The notes: generated from the letters alone by a model not told the origin. A stretch of DNA of 64,000 nucleotides from Bifidobacterium sp. (GCA_022649135.1 JALCNP010000005.1:1-64000), one strand, 5' to 3'. Positions 24,665 through 35,451 are shown, numbered from the stretch's first letter. Translations and numbers: made by a program.

Positions 24665-26428
24665 TCACACGTCCGTGAGCATCCACACGGTCGTGTCCTG
24701 CGGTATGGAGTCGCCGAGCGGATCCGCGCTCGCGAGCACAACCGTTCCGTGAGGCAACGGCACCGGCTCCGATCCGAAATTCGTGATGCTGACGAATCTT
24801 CGGTCTTTGCGAGTGGTCATTCGCGAGTAGGCGATGGTGCTCCGATCGTCGAAGGATTCGGTCGTAAGCAGGGTGAGACCCGTGTCGCGGGTTGCCGTCA
24901 GCAGGGTCTGGCGCAGTGAGAGGGCCTTGCGATACAGCTGAAGCATGGATGTCGGATCGTTGTCTTCGCGGTCCACGGCGAAATGCCGAAACCACAAGGG
25001 CTGCGGAAGATGCGGTTCGCAGGCGGGAGACCCCGCCCTCTCCTGTGGGGAGAAGCCGAAGGATGCGCCTTCGCCGAATTTCGGGTTCCATGCGGCCGGC
25101 CGGGGCTCGTCGTCGGCCCTCCACGGCAGCGGTACCCGACATCCGTCCCTTCCCTTCACGCAGAAGGGGCCACGGGAGTTGCGCGACTGGGGGTCCTCCA
25201 GACGATCCCACGGAAGGTCGGCGACCTCGAACAATCCCAGCTCCTCGCCCTGATAGACGTAGACCGATCCGGGCAGGCCCGCCTCCAGCATGATGGCGGC
25301 CCTTGCCCTGCGCGTTCCCCGATCCCGATCCTCGATATAGCTTTCTCCGTTGCGCAGCAGCCAGTCATTAGCGATCTGGTGGTATCCGCGGGTCCTGACC
25401 TGAGGCAGGGCGTACCTGCTCGCATGGCGGGGGACGTCGTGGTTGCTCATCACCCACGTCGTGGTGGAACCGGCTTCCCTCGCGCAGTCAAGGCCCTTGA
25501 CGATGGCCGTGCGCAGCTCCTGCGGACACCAGTTCGCTTTGGCGAATTCGAAGTTGAACACCTGCCCAAGCTCCTTCTCGGAGGCGTAAAGATGCTGATG
25601 CTCCGGAGCGACCCACGCCTCGGCGATCGCAAAGCGCGGTGGATCGTATTCGTCGAACACCCGCCGCCATTCGCGGTAGATGTCGTGCACCTCCGGTCTG
25701 TCCCACAGAGGATGGTCGCCGTCGGCGGTGGGCTGTGCCTGGGAGGGCCAGCGTCCCAGTTCCTCAAGGCTGCGGCTGCTCAGATCCTTCGCCAGACCGT
25801 GCGCCACATCCACCCGGAACCCATCGGTGCCATGGTCCGACCAGAAACGCAGCGTCCTGATGAAATCCTCATGGACATCGGGGTTCTTCCAGTTCAGATC
25901 GGGTTGCTGCCTGGCGAACAGATGCAGGTACCACTGCCCGTCGTCGACCCGCTGCCAGGCGCTTCCGCCGAACATCGAGAGCCAGTCGTTGGGCGGGATC
26001 TCGCCGTCGCAGCCGCGTCCCTCGCGGAAGATGTATCGTTCTCTCTGAGCCGATCCGGGGGCGGCTCCGAGCGCCTCCTGGAACCATGGGTGCCTGTCGG
26101 ACGTGTGGTTGGGGACGATGTCCACCACGACTTTGAGTCCCTGCGAATGCGCTGCGGCGACCATGGCGTCGAAATCGTCCATCGTTCCCAGCCTCGGATC
26201 GACGTCGCGGTAGTCGATCACATCGTATCCGCCGTCGGCCAGCTCGGACGGATAGAAGGGGGAAAGCCATATCGCGTCGACGCCGAGGTCGCGCAGGTAG
26301 CCCATCCTGCTGGTTATGCCGGCGATGTCGCCCAGGCCGTCGCCGTCCGAATCCTTGAAGCTGCGAGGGTAGATCTGGTATACGACCGCTTGCTTCCACC
26401 AGTCTTTATGGGTGTTGTTGGATGTCAT
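24665..26428 (-). CDS. GH13 alpha-glucosidase / oligo-1,6-glucosidase
   Basis: A 587-residue cytoplasmic alpha-amylase-family glycosidase. The catalytic triad is readable: nucleophile Asp207 (GFRVDVAHG), acid/base Glu270 (AIAEAWV) and Asp331 (SNHDV). VYQIYPRSFKDSDGDGLGDI and VVDIVPNHTSD are classical GH13 blocks, and the calcium-site motif SDGDGLGD is complete. It would hydrolyse alpha-glucosides brought in by the neighbouring ABC transporter. The start at 26428 has AAAGGAC 5 nt upstream; the long upstream frame is not conserved. Exact linkage preference (alpha-1,4 or alpha-1,6) cannot be fixed here. Confidence 0.92.
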   Translation of the reverse strand: MTSNNTHKDWWKQAVVYQIYPRSFKDSDGDGLGDIAGITSRMGYLRDLGVDAIWLSPFYPSELADGGYDVIDYRDVDPRLGTMDDFDAMVAAAHSQGLKVVVDIVPNHTSDRHPWFQEALGAAPGSAQRERYIFREGRGCDGEIPPNDWLSMFGGSAWQRVDDGQWYLHLFARQQPDLNWKNPDVHEDFIRTLRFWSDHGTDGFRVDVAHGLAKDLSSRSLEELGRWPSQAQPTADGDHPLWDRPEVHDIYREWRRVFDEYDPPRFAIAEAWVAPEHQHLYASEKELGQVFNFEFAKANWCPQELRTAIVKGLDCAREAGSTTTWVMSNHDVPRHASRYALPQVRTRGYHQIANDWLLRNGESYIEDRDRGTRRARAAIMLEAGLPGSVYVYQGEELGLFEVADLPWDRLEDPQSRNSRGPFCVKGRDGCRVPLPWRADDEPRPAAWNPKFGEGASFGFSPQERAGSPACEPHLPQPLWFRHFAVDREDNDPTSMLQLYRKALSLRQTLLTATRDTGLTLLTTESFDDRSTIAYSRMTTRKDRRFVSITNFGSEPVPLPHGTVVLASADPLGDSIPQDTTVWMLTDV

Positions 26429-26559
26429 GGCGTGTCCTTTCGTGTCGAACCGCACCGTCGGGGACCTCGGTGTTCCCGATCTGCGGACGGATGGTTGTAC
26501 GGGGAAGTGCATATGGTGTGCGCGGGCGCGTGAACGGCCGCGCATGGGGGCGGGGGTCG

Positions 26560-26603
26560 GATCCGCGTCGGCCTGACGGGTCCGCTGCGGGCCGACGCGG
26601 ATC
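26560..26603 (-). terminator. 14-bp hairpin between lacI and the glucosidase gene
   Basis: GATCCGCGTCGGCC (26560-26573) pairs perfectly with GGCCGACGCGGATC (26590-26603). It lies 65 nt after the lacI stop on the minus strand, in a 239-bp gap that must also contain the glucosidase promoter. No T tract follows, so termination may be partial. Confidence 0.6.
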
Positions 26604-26667
26604 GGGTGCGGGCGTGTGGCGGGCTGGTGTCCGACGAATCTCTGACGACAAGGGGCGGGATGGGGAA

Positions 26668-27819
26668 TCAGCGTCGCCGCCGATTCCTTTCGTCCCCCGG
26701 AGCGTCTGCATCGCCGCCCTCCTGTGCGGGGTCGTGTGGCGGGGTTGGCTCGTTTCTGCTGGCCGACTGCCGCGCGGGCGTGGAGCCGTCTGTGGAGCAG
26801 TCCGTGGGGTATACGGCATCCGTGTCGCGCAGGATGAGCTGGGCGCGCGCCGTCTCGTTGGGTTCGTCCAGTGTCTTCCCCTCGATGAGCGCCAGGGCCT
26901 TGGCGGCGGCACGCCGGCCGATTTCCCGCGGATTCTGCCGCATGGTGGTCAGTCCGATCAGGTCCGATTCCGGTGTGCCGTCGAACCCCGTGATGGAGTA
27001 GTCGCGGGGCGTGCGATAGCCGTACCTCGCCAGCTTGAGCGTCAGGGGGACGGCTATCCGGTCCATCTGACAGCAGATGGCGTCGGGAAAACGCGGAAGG
27101 GCGAGCAGATGGGTCAGCGCGTAGTCCGTGACGACGCTGTCTCGCGGTATGGAGATGACCTTCCAGTTGATGTCGCCACGCTTCGCCGCTGCGGTGCACG
27201 CCTCGACAAAACCCCGTTTCCTGGCGTCCATGCTGGAGTCAATGGTTTTTATCGGGTCGGAGCACAGATATACGATGTCGCGGTGCCCCAGATTGAGAAG
27301 ATGGTTGGTGGTGGTGCCCATCTCCTTTTCGTCGTCGATGCCGATGGATGCGTCGAAGCAGTCGGAACGGCTGTTGATTCCGATCAGGGGCACGTTGACG
27401 CGTTTGAGCTGCTCCACTTCGTGGGGGTCCACGGCGAATGACGCCACGAACACGGCATCCACGTTGCGGCGCACCGGCAGGGTCGTGAAGAAATCCCTGC
27501 GGTGTCGCGCCGAGTCGATGCGCTGGAAGAGGGAGATGTCGTATCCGTGCGGCTGGAGCACGGAGTTGATTCCCATGAAGACCTCGGCGTTGAACCAGCT
27601 GGAGATGTCCTCGTTCATCAGCAGGGCGACGCGGTATGTCTGCCCCGATTTGAGTGCGGCCGCCGAGCGGGAGATGTTGAAGTCGAGCCTGTCGGCGGTT
27701 TCCAACACCTTTCGCCGGGTTTTGTCGGAAACGAGGCCGGGCCTGGTGAAGGCCCGGGAAACGGTTGAAATGGAGACTCCCGCCGCTTTGGCAACGTCAT
27801 GGATGCCTGCACTGCTCAT
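26668..27819 (-). CDS. LacI-family transcriptional repressor
   Basis: A 383-residue LacI/GalR repressor. It has the N-terminal HTH (IHDVAKAAGVSISTVSRAF), the hinge region (ISRSAAALKSGQTYRVALL) and a periplasmic-binding-like sensor domain ending in ITGFDGTPESDLIGLTTM. The C-terminus continues about 40 residues beyond the usual end as a low-complexity, charged tail (TPARQSASRNEP... RNRRRR). The ribosome-binding site AAAGGGG lies 5 nt before ATG. It probably controls the ABC transporter (operator 20451-20462), glucosidase and YesL-like genes. Confidence 0.92.
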   Translation of the reverse strand: MSSAGIHDVAKAAGVSISTVSRAFTRPGLVSDKTRRKVLETADRLDFNISRSAAALKSGQTYRVALLMNEDISSWFNAEVFMGINSVLQPHGYDISLFQRIDSARHRRDFFTTLPVRRNVDAVFVASFAVDPHEVEQLKRVNVPLIGINSRSDCFDASIGIDDEKEMGTTTNHLLNLGHRDIVYLCSDPIKTIDSSMDARKRGFVEACTAAAKRGDINWKVISIPRDSVVTDYALTHLLALPRFPDAICCQMDRIAVPLTLKLARYGYRTPRDYSITGFDGTPESDLIGLTTMRQNPREIGRRAAAKALALIEGKTLDEPNETARAQLILRDTDAVYPTDCSTDGSTPARQSASRNEPTPPHDPAQEGGDADAPGDERNRRRR

Positions 27820-27874
27820 CTCGGCCCCTTTGGTGAGATCATGTCAATCCGCCATGGTGCGGAACGACCATACT

Positions 27875-27908
27875 GTTATCAGAATACTGCATACGTTGTC
27901 AAAGACAA
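27875..27908 (-). promoter_or_regulatory. lacI promoter with overlapping palindrome
   Basis: On the minus strand a consensus -35 TTGACA (27902-27897) is followed, 16 nt later, by GATAAC (27880-27875) as -10. The -35 box overlaps a 13-bp palindrome TTGTC-AAA-GACAA (27896-27908), which could be an operator for this or another regulator. Confidence 0.6.
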
Positions 27909-28019
27909 AGTTTCTGAGAAAAATATCTGGAATTTCAGCGATTCCTTGTTGGCTTCCGGTCTACGAATCCGCAATTACTGCGAACATTTACAATACCCGC
28001 ATGCCCCCACCTCCCGTGA

Positions 28020-28067
28020 GAATTGTACAAGGAAAACCACGGAGGGGGATGAATCCTCCCACAATTC
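28020..28067. other. nested inverted repeat in the lacI-dnaK divergent region
   Basis: GAATTGT (28020-28026) faces ACAATTC (28061-28067), with GGAGG (28041-28045) and CCTCC (28055-28059) nested inside. The 422-bp gap between lacI and dnaK is otherwise A/T-rich and holds the two divergent promoters. A role as a bidirectional insulator or operator is possible but not shown. Confidence 0.35.
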
Positions 28068-28088
28068 GTGAAGATGTGGGAATAAAAG

Positions 28089-28122
28089 TTGGCATTCAAA
28101 AGTTGAGTGATATAGGCTCAAG
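28089..28122 (+). promoter_or_regulatory. dnaK promoter with HAIR (HspR) operator
   Basis: GTTGAGT (28102-28108), a 7-bp spacer, and GCTCAAG (28116-28122) match the HAIR consensus CTTGAGT-N7-ACTCAAG apart from one base in each half. A -35 TTGGCA (28089-28094) and a -10 TATAGG (28111-28116), 16 nt apart, overlap it, so HspR binding would block RNA polymerase. HspR is encoded as the last gene of the operon (32142-32705), giving autoregulation. Confidence 0.85.
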
Positions 28123-28241
28123 TTTTGAAAGACAAAACGAAAGCGGCGTCAGGCGTCGGACGGCGCCCCTCATCGGGGCGTTGGACGAGGACTTGGGCGA
28201 CCATCGTGAACGAACGATTAGAACACATAAGGAGACATAGT

Positions 28242-30131
<1,890 letters not shown>

Positions 30132-30132
30132 G

Positions 30133-30906
30133 ATGTCCGAGTTCAACAAGGATGACTACCTTGACGACCTCCCGGATGCGCAATCATTGAATGATGGTTC
30201 CGCGCCGGCGGGGCCGCAGGGTGGTCACGGCGATGATGCGACGAAGACTCCGCCATCCGACGGTGCCGCGGCGTCCCGGCCGAAACCGGGCGAAGCGGGG
30301 CGGACGGATCATGTCGGCGGCGACGGGAAACCCGCCGATGGCGATTCCCACGACGGCCGTGGCCGGTCCGGTGCCGAAACGAAAACGGAACAGGGCGGGC
30401 CCTCGGACGAGGACCGTCCCGCCTCGGACCAGCCCGCCGACAAAGGCGGTCCCGGGTCGCAGGATGGTCTCACGGCGCTGGGAAAGGCCAAAAAGGAGGC
30501 CGCCGACTATCTGGAGGCGCTGCAGCGTGAACGCGCCGAGTTCGTCAACTACCGCAATCGGTCCGCCAAGGAGCAGGAGAGGTTCCGCCAGCACGGCATC
30601 ATCGACGTGCTCACGGCCCTGCTGCCGGCCCTGGACGACATCGACCGCGTTCGCGAGCACAGTGAGATGGATGATTCCTTCAAGGCCGTGTCGGCCAAAA
30701 TCGACAAGGCCTTCGAGAAGTTCGGCGTGGAGAAGTTCGGCGAAAAAGGCGAGGATTTCGATCCCACCAAGCATGAGGCCATTCTGCACCGTCCCGATGC
30801 CCAGGCGACGAAGGAAACGGTGGACACCGTCGTTGAGGCTGGCTACCGCATAGGCGATCGCGTGATTCGCGCGGCTCGCGTCGTGGTGGCTGCCCCCCAG
30901 CAGTAG
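30133..30906 (+). CDS. grpE: nucleotide exchange factor GrpE
   Basis: A 257-residue GrpE beginning 1 nt after the dnaK stop. About 110 N-terminal residues are low-complexity and rich in Gly, Asp and Pro, longer than in most homologues. The conserved dimer coiled coil (AADYLEALQRERAEFVNYRNRS) and beta domain (FDPTKHEAILHRPD and GYRIGDRVIRAARVVV) follow. It releases ADP from DnaK. No strong ribosome-binding site is seen, which suggests coupling to dnaK. Confidence 0.95.
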   Translation: MSEFNKDDYLDDLPDAQSLNDGSAPAGPQGGHGDDATKTPPSDGAAASRPKPGEAGRTDHVGGDGKPADGDSHDGRGRSGAETKTEQGGPSDEDRPASDQPADKGGPGSQDGLTALGKAKKEAADYLEALQRERAEFVNYRNRSAKEQERFRQHGIIDVLTALLPALDDIDRVREHSEMDDSFKAVSAKIDKAFEKFGVEKFGEKGEDFDPTKHEAILHRPDAQATKETVDTVVEAGYRIGDRVIRAARVVVAAPQQ

Positions 30907-30944
30907 CACCAGCCCGCCGCCCCTCCCGTCGTTGCCCGATCGGC

Positions 30945-31016
30945 GGGACCGCCGGTGCCGCCGACACCAGCGGTCCCGGTGTTTCTTCGGACCCGGTATC
31001 GGGTTCGAAGAAACAC
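30945..31016 (+). promoter_or_regulatory. two consecutive hairpins between grpE and dnaJ
   Basis: GGGACCGC (30945-30952) pairs with GCGGTCCC (30970-30977). Directly after it, GTGTTTCTTCG...ACCCG (30979-30995) pairs with CGGGT...CGAAGAAACAC (31000-31016) through one G-T pair and a GTAT loop, giving a 17-bp stem. They occupy the 237-bp gap and lack T tracts, so they may set relative mRNA levels rather than end transcription. Confidence 0.6.
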
Positions 31017-31143
31017 GTGGGAGAGACACCCGATGGGCATCGGCCCGGTGCCTCCGATATCGGGCCATGGGGTTTCGGAGCGTGGGCTTCATGCCTGTGG
31101 ACAGAACATAATGAATGGAAGATTTTAGGAAAGGGAGATGCAG

Positions 31144-32136
31144 ATGGCTGAGAATGAATGGTTATCCAAGGATTTCTATAAAGTCCTCGGTGTCTCCAAA
31201 GACGCCAGCGCAGCCGATATCACCAAGGCCTACCGCAAGCTGGCACGCAAATACCATCCGGATTTGAACAAGACGAAGGAGGCGGAGGAGAAATTCAAGG
31301 ATGTCTCCGAGGCCTACGATGTGCTGAACAACAAGGAGCAGCGTCAGAAATACGACGCGATTCGCCAGTTCGGCATGGGGGGAGCCCGCTTTGCCGGGGG
31401 GTCCGGTCAACAGGGTTTTGACACGTCGGGATTCTCCGACATCTTCGGATCGATGTTCGGCCAGGGTCAGGGAAACTCCCGCGTTCGATTCTCCACGCAG
31501 GGCGGGGGGCAGCCCAACCTCAACGACATCTTCTCGATGTTCGGCTCCGGTGCCCCGCAGGGCTCGGGCACGTACACGCAGGAACGCCGTCGTCCGGCCC
31601 GCCCGCATAAGGGGGAGGATCGTAATTCGAAGATCACGCTCACTCTGCGGCAGGCGGTGAAGGGCGCGACGGTCTCCCTTGCCGTGGACGGCAGAAGGTT
31701 CAGGACGCATATCCCCGGCGGCGTGAAGGACGGCCAGAAGATTCGTCTTGCCGGCAAGGGCAGGCCCGGAACCGACGGCGGGCGGAACGGGGACATGTAT
31801 CTGAGCGTGCACGTGAAGGCGGACGATCGGTTTGCGATGGTCGGTGACGACATCGTCATGACTCTGCCCATCACTCTTGCGCAGGCCGTCACCGGTGCAA
31901 AGGTCACCGCCAGGGACATAGACGGCGCTTCGGTGACGTTCCGTGTTCCCGCAGGATCCTCGAGCGATAGCGAGGTCAGAGTCGCCGGACGGGGTGTTCC
32001 CGGGCGCGACGGCGATCTCGTCGCGCGTCTCCAGATTCGCGTTCCGAGCAGACCGGGAATGGCCGTGAAACGCGCCGCCAAGGAGTTCGACGCCGCCTGC
32101 GGCGATTTCGCCCAGGAACTTGAGCGGGAGCGCTGA
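31144..32136 (+). CDS. dnaJ: DnaJ-type co-chaperone without zinc fingers
   Basis: A 330-residue J-domain protein (J domain with KYHPDLN near residue 40, Gly/Phe-rich linker with [10 protein letters not shown], then two C-terminal beta-sandwich domains with [15 protein letters not shown] and [11 protein letters not shown]). The four CxxCxGxG zinc motifs of classical DnaJ are absent, as in CbpA/DnaJ1 of heat-shock operons with HspR. AAAGGGAG lies 6 nt before the ATG at 31144; an ATG at 31138 is too close to that site. It delivers substrates to DnaK. Confidence 0.93.
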   Translation: MAENEWLSKDFYKVLGVSKDASAADITKAYRKLARKYHPDLNKTKEAEEKFKDVSEAYDVLNNKEQRQKYDAIRQFGMGGARFAGGSGQQGFDTSGFSDIFGSMFGQGQGNSRVRFSTQGGGQPNLNDIFSMFGSGAPQGSGTYTQERRRPARPHKGEDRNSKITLTLRQAVKGATVSLAVDGRRFRTHIPGGVKDGQKIRLAGKGRPGTDGGRNGDMYLSVHVKADDRFAMVGDDIVMTLPITLAQAVTGAKVTARDIDGASVTFRVPAGSSSDSEVRVAGRGVPGRDGDLVARLQIRVPSRPGMAVKRAAKEFDAACGDFAQELERER

Positions 32137-32141
32137 GACCA

Positions 32142-32705
32142 ATGGCGGGCGGGTCACGGCAGATGCGCAGGTTGTATGAGATGTGCGCGCTTGCGCTTGT
32201 CCGGGGGCGCGCCGATCTCGATGGTGCCGTTGATGTCGGATTCGACATCGACATGCCTCTGTTCACCGTCAGCAGGGCGGCACGGCTTGCAGGCATTCAT
32301 CCGCAGACGCTTCGCGAATACGATCGGCAGAGGCTGGTTGTGCCGCAGCGCACCTCCGGCGGAGCCCGCAGATATTCGCTGCGCGATCTCAATCGGCTCC
32401 AGCAGGCGCAGCAGCTTAGCCAGGATGAGGGGGTCAATCTGGCCGGGGTCGGCAGGATTCTTGATCTGCAGGAGGAGAACCGCGAGCTCAGGCGCCGCAT
32501 CACCCGAATGGAGACCCCTGCCGGGTCGAGCGTGTTTGCCGCGGACGCGGATGGCGGAATCGTGGAGATCCAGCGTTCGAGCAGCGCCAGAACCTGGCGG
32601 CATGACATACACGTTCGCATTCGTGAGCTTCCCGCGCCCCGCAGGGCCGGCCGGCCGGCCGATTCGAAGTCGATGGTGCTGTGGAATGCGGACTACGAGG
32701 AATGA
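32142..32705 (+). CDS. hspR: heat-shock repressor HspR (MerR family)
   Basis: A 187-residue MerR-family regulator. The HTH reads FTVSRAARLAGIHPQTLREYDRQRLVVP, followed by RTSGGARRYSLRDL and a coiled coil. About 38 residues precede the usual HspR start, so a start further in, nearer MPLFTVSRAA, is possible. HspR represses the operon through the HAIR site at 28102-28122, with DnaK acting as co-repressor in characterised actinobacteria. It starts 5 nt after dnaJ. Confidence 0.92.
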   Translation: MAGGSRQMRRLYEMCALALVRGRADLDGAVDVGFDIDMPLFTVSRAARLAGIHPQTLREYDRQRLVVPQRTSGGARRYSLRDLNRLQQAQQLSQDEGVNLAGVGRILDLQEENRELRRRITRMETPAGSSVFAADADGGIVEIQRSSSARTWRHDIHVRIRELPAPRRAGRPADSKSMVLWNADYEE

Positions 32706-32818
32706 TGGACGACCATCGGTGATGCGGTGCGACGGCCGGCATGATTGCGCCCCGCATTTGTCTTATGGCTCTGCTGGTATGAAAGGCGCAGGTGAATGCG
32801 GCGATGGCGGAGGAAATA

Positions 32819-33490
32819 ATGCTCAGGGCAGTGTTGTGGGATATGGACGGCACCCTTATCGATTCCGAACCCTACTGGCACGAGTCGGAGCTCAGACTCG
32901 CCCGCGCCCATGGGGGACAATGGAACGATGAGCTCGCCTGGCAGGGGTCGGGGAAACCCGTTCCCCAGATCGCCCGCCAGATGGTGGCTCTGGGGACCGA
33001 TCTGTCCGAGACGCAGATCGGCGAGGCCATGATCGACTATGTCGCTCGCAGCGAAATGAGACACATGCCGTGGATCCCCGGAGTCGAAAAGGTGCTGAAG
33101 ACCTTGACCGCGGCGGGTATTCCCTCCGTTCTCGTCACCACATCGCCGCGTGCCCTGGCTCAGAATCTCGTGGATCAGGCTCCTCGGGGGGCCTTTGTGG
33201 GATTCGTGTGCGGGGATGACGACGTGGCGAAGAAGCCCGACCCGGCACCCTATCTTGCGGCAGGTCGGATAGTCGGCATCGGCGAAGAGCAGATGCGCGA
33301 ATGCATAGCCGTCGAGGATTCCCTTACCGGGCTTCAGTCCGCGGTATCCAGCGGCGCCACGACACTGGCGCAAACCGCCTACATCCGCACGGATACGTCG
33401 CAGGGGCCGCAGTTCGCGTCGATAAGCGGATACGAAGGGCTGACGGTGCGTCGACTGGAGGAATACGTCAGGCAGCGCATCGGCATATAG
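32819..33490 (+). CDS. HAD-superfamily phosphatase (beta-phosphoglucomutase-like)
   Basis: A 223-residue HAD hydrolase. Motif I (WDMDGTLIDSE) has both catalytic Asp, motif II Thr is in VLVTTSPRAL, motif III Lys in AKKPDP, and motif IV in CIAVEDSLTG. A helical cap between motifs I and II places it in subfamily IA. The start at 32819 has GGAGG 5 nt upstream; GTG 32792 is an alternative. The substrate is unknown, perhaps a sugar phosphate. Confidence 0.9.
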   Translation: MLRAVLWDMDGTLIDSEPYWHESELRLARAHGGQWNDELAWQGSGKPVPQIARQMVALGTDLSETQIGEAMIDYVARSEMRHMPWIPGVEKVLKTLTAAGIPSVLVTTSPRALAQNLVDQAPRGAFVGFVCGDDDVAKKPDPAPYLAAGRIVGIGEEQMRECIAVEDSLTGLQSAVSSGATTLAQTAYIRTDTSQGPQFASISGYEGLTVRRLEEYVRQRIGI

Positions 33491-33752
33491 CCGCACATGA
33501 TCCCATGCCCATGCAACTGGAAATCAATCCGATGCAAAGAGCCCCCGATCGCAGGGGCGCACCGCAGCGGGCGGCCTTCGTCGGGCGGGTGTGGGGGCTT
33601 TCTTCCGTTGGCCCCGGCCGCATGGCCAGGGTTTCGAGCGGCATCCGATGGCGACCATACGGCCCGGGACACCAGCGAGATGTCACCGAGATGCCTCTGA
33701 CATAGGGGTGGCCGTCAATGACGATAACGACGCCCTCCCCTGATGCGACGAA

Positions 33753-33784
33753 TGCGGCCCGCTGAGACGAGGCAGCGGGCCGCA
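33753..33784. terminator. 12-bp hairpin, convergent intergenic region
   Basis: TGCGGCCCGCTG (33753-33764) pairs perfectly with CAGCGGGCCGCA (33773-33784) over an 8-nt loop. It lies in the 357-bp gap between the convergent HAD phosphatase and aldehyde dehydrogenase genes. The rest of that gap (33491-33752) holds no recognisable gene. Confidence 0.65.
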
Positions 33785-33796
33785 AGGATGGTCGGG

Positions 33797-33840
33797 CACG
33801 CCGAACCCGGATCGGCATGGCCGGGCGCGGGTTCGGCGTG
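33797..33840 (-). terminator. 13-bp hairpin after the aldehyde dehydrogenase gene
   Basis: CACGCCGAACCCG (33797-33809) pairs perfectly with CGGGTTCGGCGTG (33828-33840), 8 nt beyond the minus-strand aldehyde dehydrogenase stop. It is the likely terminator of that gene, though no T run follows. Confidence 0.65.
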
Positions 33841-33847
33841 GAGCATA

Positions 33848-35239
33848 TCAGAATGGATCGTCGATGTCCGGCTCGGCGATCAGCTTGATGTTCACGAACT
33901 CATGGATGCCCAGATCGATGAGTTCATGGCCGTAGCCCGAACGGTTGATCCCGCCGAACGGCACATCCGCCTGAACTCCGGTCGGATGGTTGATGAACAT
34001 CATGCCCGTGGCGATCTTCTCCGAGACCCTCCACGCGCGCTCATGGTCGGAGGTGAACACCGATCCGCCCAAACCGAACGGAGTGCCGTTCGCGACGCGA
34101 ATGGCCTCGGCCTCGTCGGCGACGCGGTAGAGTTCGGTCACCGGCCCAAACATCTCGGTCGTGTATGCGGGGTTCTCCGGGGTGATTCCGGTCAGAATCG
34201 TCGGCTGGAAGAAGGCTCCCTTCGAGGGGACCTCCGGGCCGACCTTCTCTGCGTGCGCTCCGGCTGCGATCGCCTCGTCGACCTGCCTGCCCAGGGTGTC
34301 CACCGCCGACTGCGTCGACAGCGGGGCAAGCGTGGTGGACGGGTCCATGGGATCGCCCGCCTTGAGCTTCTCGACCCCCTCATGATACTTCTTGACGAAC
34401 TCGTCATAGACGGAGTCGACCACGATCAGACGCTTGGAGGAGACGCAGACCTGCCCGCCGTTCCAATGGCGACCGAAAACGGCCCACTGGGCGGCCTTGT
34501 CCACGTCCGCGTCCTCGAGAACGATGAACGCGTCCGACCCGCCGAGCTCCAGTGTGCTCTTCTTGAGATACTTTCCCGCGGCCGACGCCACTGCGGCCCC
34601 GGCTCCCTCGCTGCCGGTGAGGGCGACTCCCTTGACCCTGGGGTCGGAGAGGATCAGCTCATTCTGATCGTGGGATGCGAAGATGTTCGTGAAGACATGC
34701 TCCGGAAGCCCCGCCTCCAGGAACAGCTTCTCGAACGCCTGGGCGCACTGGGGCACGTTGGAGGCGTGCTTGAGAATCAGCGTGTTCCCCGCCATGAGCT
34801 GCGGAGCCGCAACGCGGACGATCTGATAGTACGGGAAGTTCCACGGCTCGACCATATAGAGGACGCCCAGAGGCTGGTACACGAGCTTGGCGTGTCCCGG
34901 GGCATAGGCCTTGCTCTCCAGCTCGCGCGGCTTGAGCTCCTCCTCGCCGTGCTCGACATAGTAGTCGACGATCTTGGCGCTGAGCTCCACTTCGCCCTCC
35001 GCCTCGGTCAGAAGCTTGCCCATCTCCAGGGTGAGGATCTTCGCGAACTCGGTGTGGCGCTCACGGAGGATGCGCGATACGTTCGCAAGGATCTCCGCAC
35101 GCCTCGTGAACGAGGTCTCCTTCCAGCCCTGGAACGCGGTGTCCGCTGCGGCGATCGCGTCCTTGACCTCACTGTCCGTGGCCGTGGGGAAGGTTTTGAT
35201 AAGTTCGCCTGTATAGGGGTTGACTGTTTTGTATGCCAT
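33848..35239 (-). CDS. NAD(P)-dependent aldehyde dehydrogenase (succinate-semialdehyde type)
   Basis: A 463-residue aldehyde dehydrogenase. Catalytic Glu lies in TLELGGSDAF and catalytic Cys in NGGQVCVSSKR; the cofactor-binding VALTGSEGAG and PWNFPYYQIVR are present. Length and sequence resemble the short GabD/Sad group. AAGGAAGAGG is 5 nt before ATG. It is divergent from a FucO-type reductase, so lactaldehyde (from fucose or rhamnose) is a plausible shared substrate, oxidised here and reduced by the neighbour. Succinate semialdehyde is the alternative. Confidence 0.9.
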   Translation of the reverse strand: MAYKTVNPYTGELIKTFPTATDSEVKDAIAAADTAFQGWKETSFTRRAEILANVSRILRERHTEFAKILTLEMGKLLTEAEGEVELSAKIVDYYVEHGEEELKPRELESKAYAPGHAKLVYQPLGVLYMVEPWNFPYYQIVRVAAPQLMAGNTLILKHASNVPQCAQAFEKLFLEAGLPEHVFTNIFASHDQNELILSDPRVKGVALTGSEGAGAAVASAAGKYLKKSTLELGGSDAFIVLEDADVDKAAQWAVFGRHWNGGQVCVSSKRLIVVDSVYDEFVKKYHEGVEKLKAGDPMDPSTTLAPLSTQSAVDTLGRQVDEAIAAGAHAEKVGPEVPSKGAFFQPTILTGITPENPAYTTEMFGPVTELYRVADEAEAIRVANGTPFGLGGSVFTSDHERAWRVSEKIATGMMFINHPTGVQADVPFGGINRSGYGHELIDLGIHEFVNIKLIAEPDIDDPF

Positions 35240-35300
35240 ATTAGCCTCTTCCTTGAGTTATCCTTCATGGCGGTAGTCATCACTCTCGAGGGTTGCGGCC

Positions 35301-35329
35301 GTCACAGCCGTGACCGCGCACTCGAGTGC
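35301..35329. promoter_or_regulatory. two palindromes between the dehydrogenase genes
   Basis: GTCAC-AGCC-GTGAC (35301-35314) and the perfect 12-bp palindrome GCACTCGAGTGC (35318-35329) lie side by side upstream of the aldehyde dehydrogenase gene. They look like operator sites, but I cannot assign a regulator. Confidence 0.4.
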
Positions 35330-35411
35330 TGCCTCCTCCATTATCTATCTTTTTCGCGGACGCGTGGTGCGAATGGGGGCGTAAGGGCCCATGATTCGCG
35401 CAAGGCGAATG

Positions 35412-35451
35412 CGTGACATATTTCACAGGCGGATGGGGCCGCACCTAAGAT
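35412..35451 (+). promoter_or_regulatory. fucO promoter with Rex-like operator
   Basis: GTGAC-ATAT-TTCAC (35413-35426) is close to the Rex operator TTGTGAA-N4-TTCACAA. It overlaps a -35-like TTCACA (35422-35427), which is 18 nt from the -10 TAAGAT (35446-35451). Rex represses NADH-consuming fermentation genes when NADH/NAD+ is low, which suits an alcohol dehydrogenase. Confidence 0.6.
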
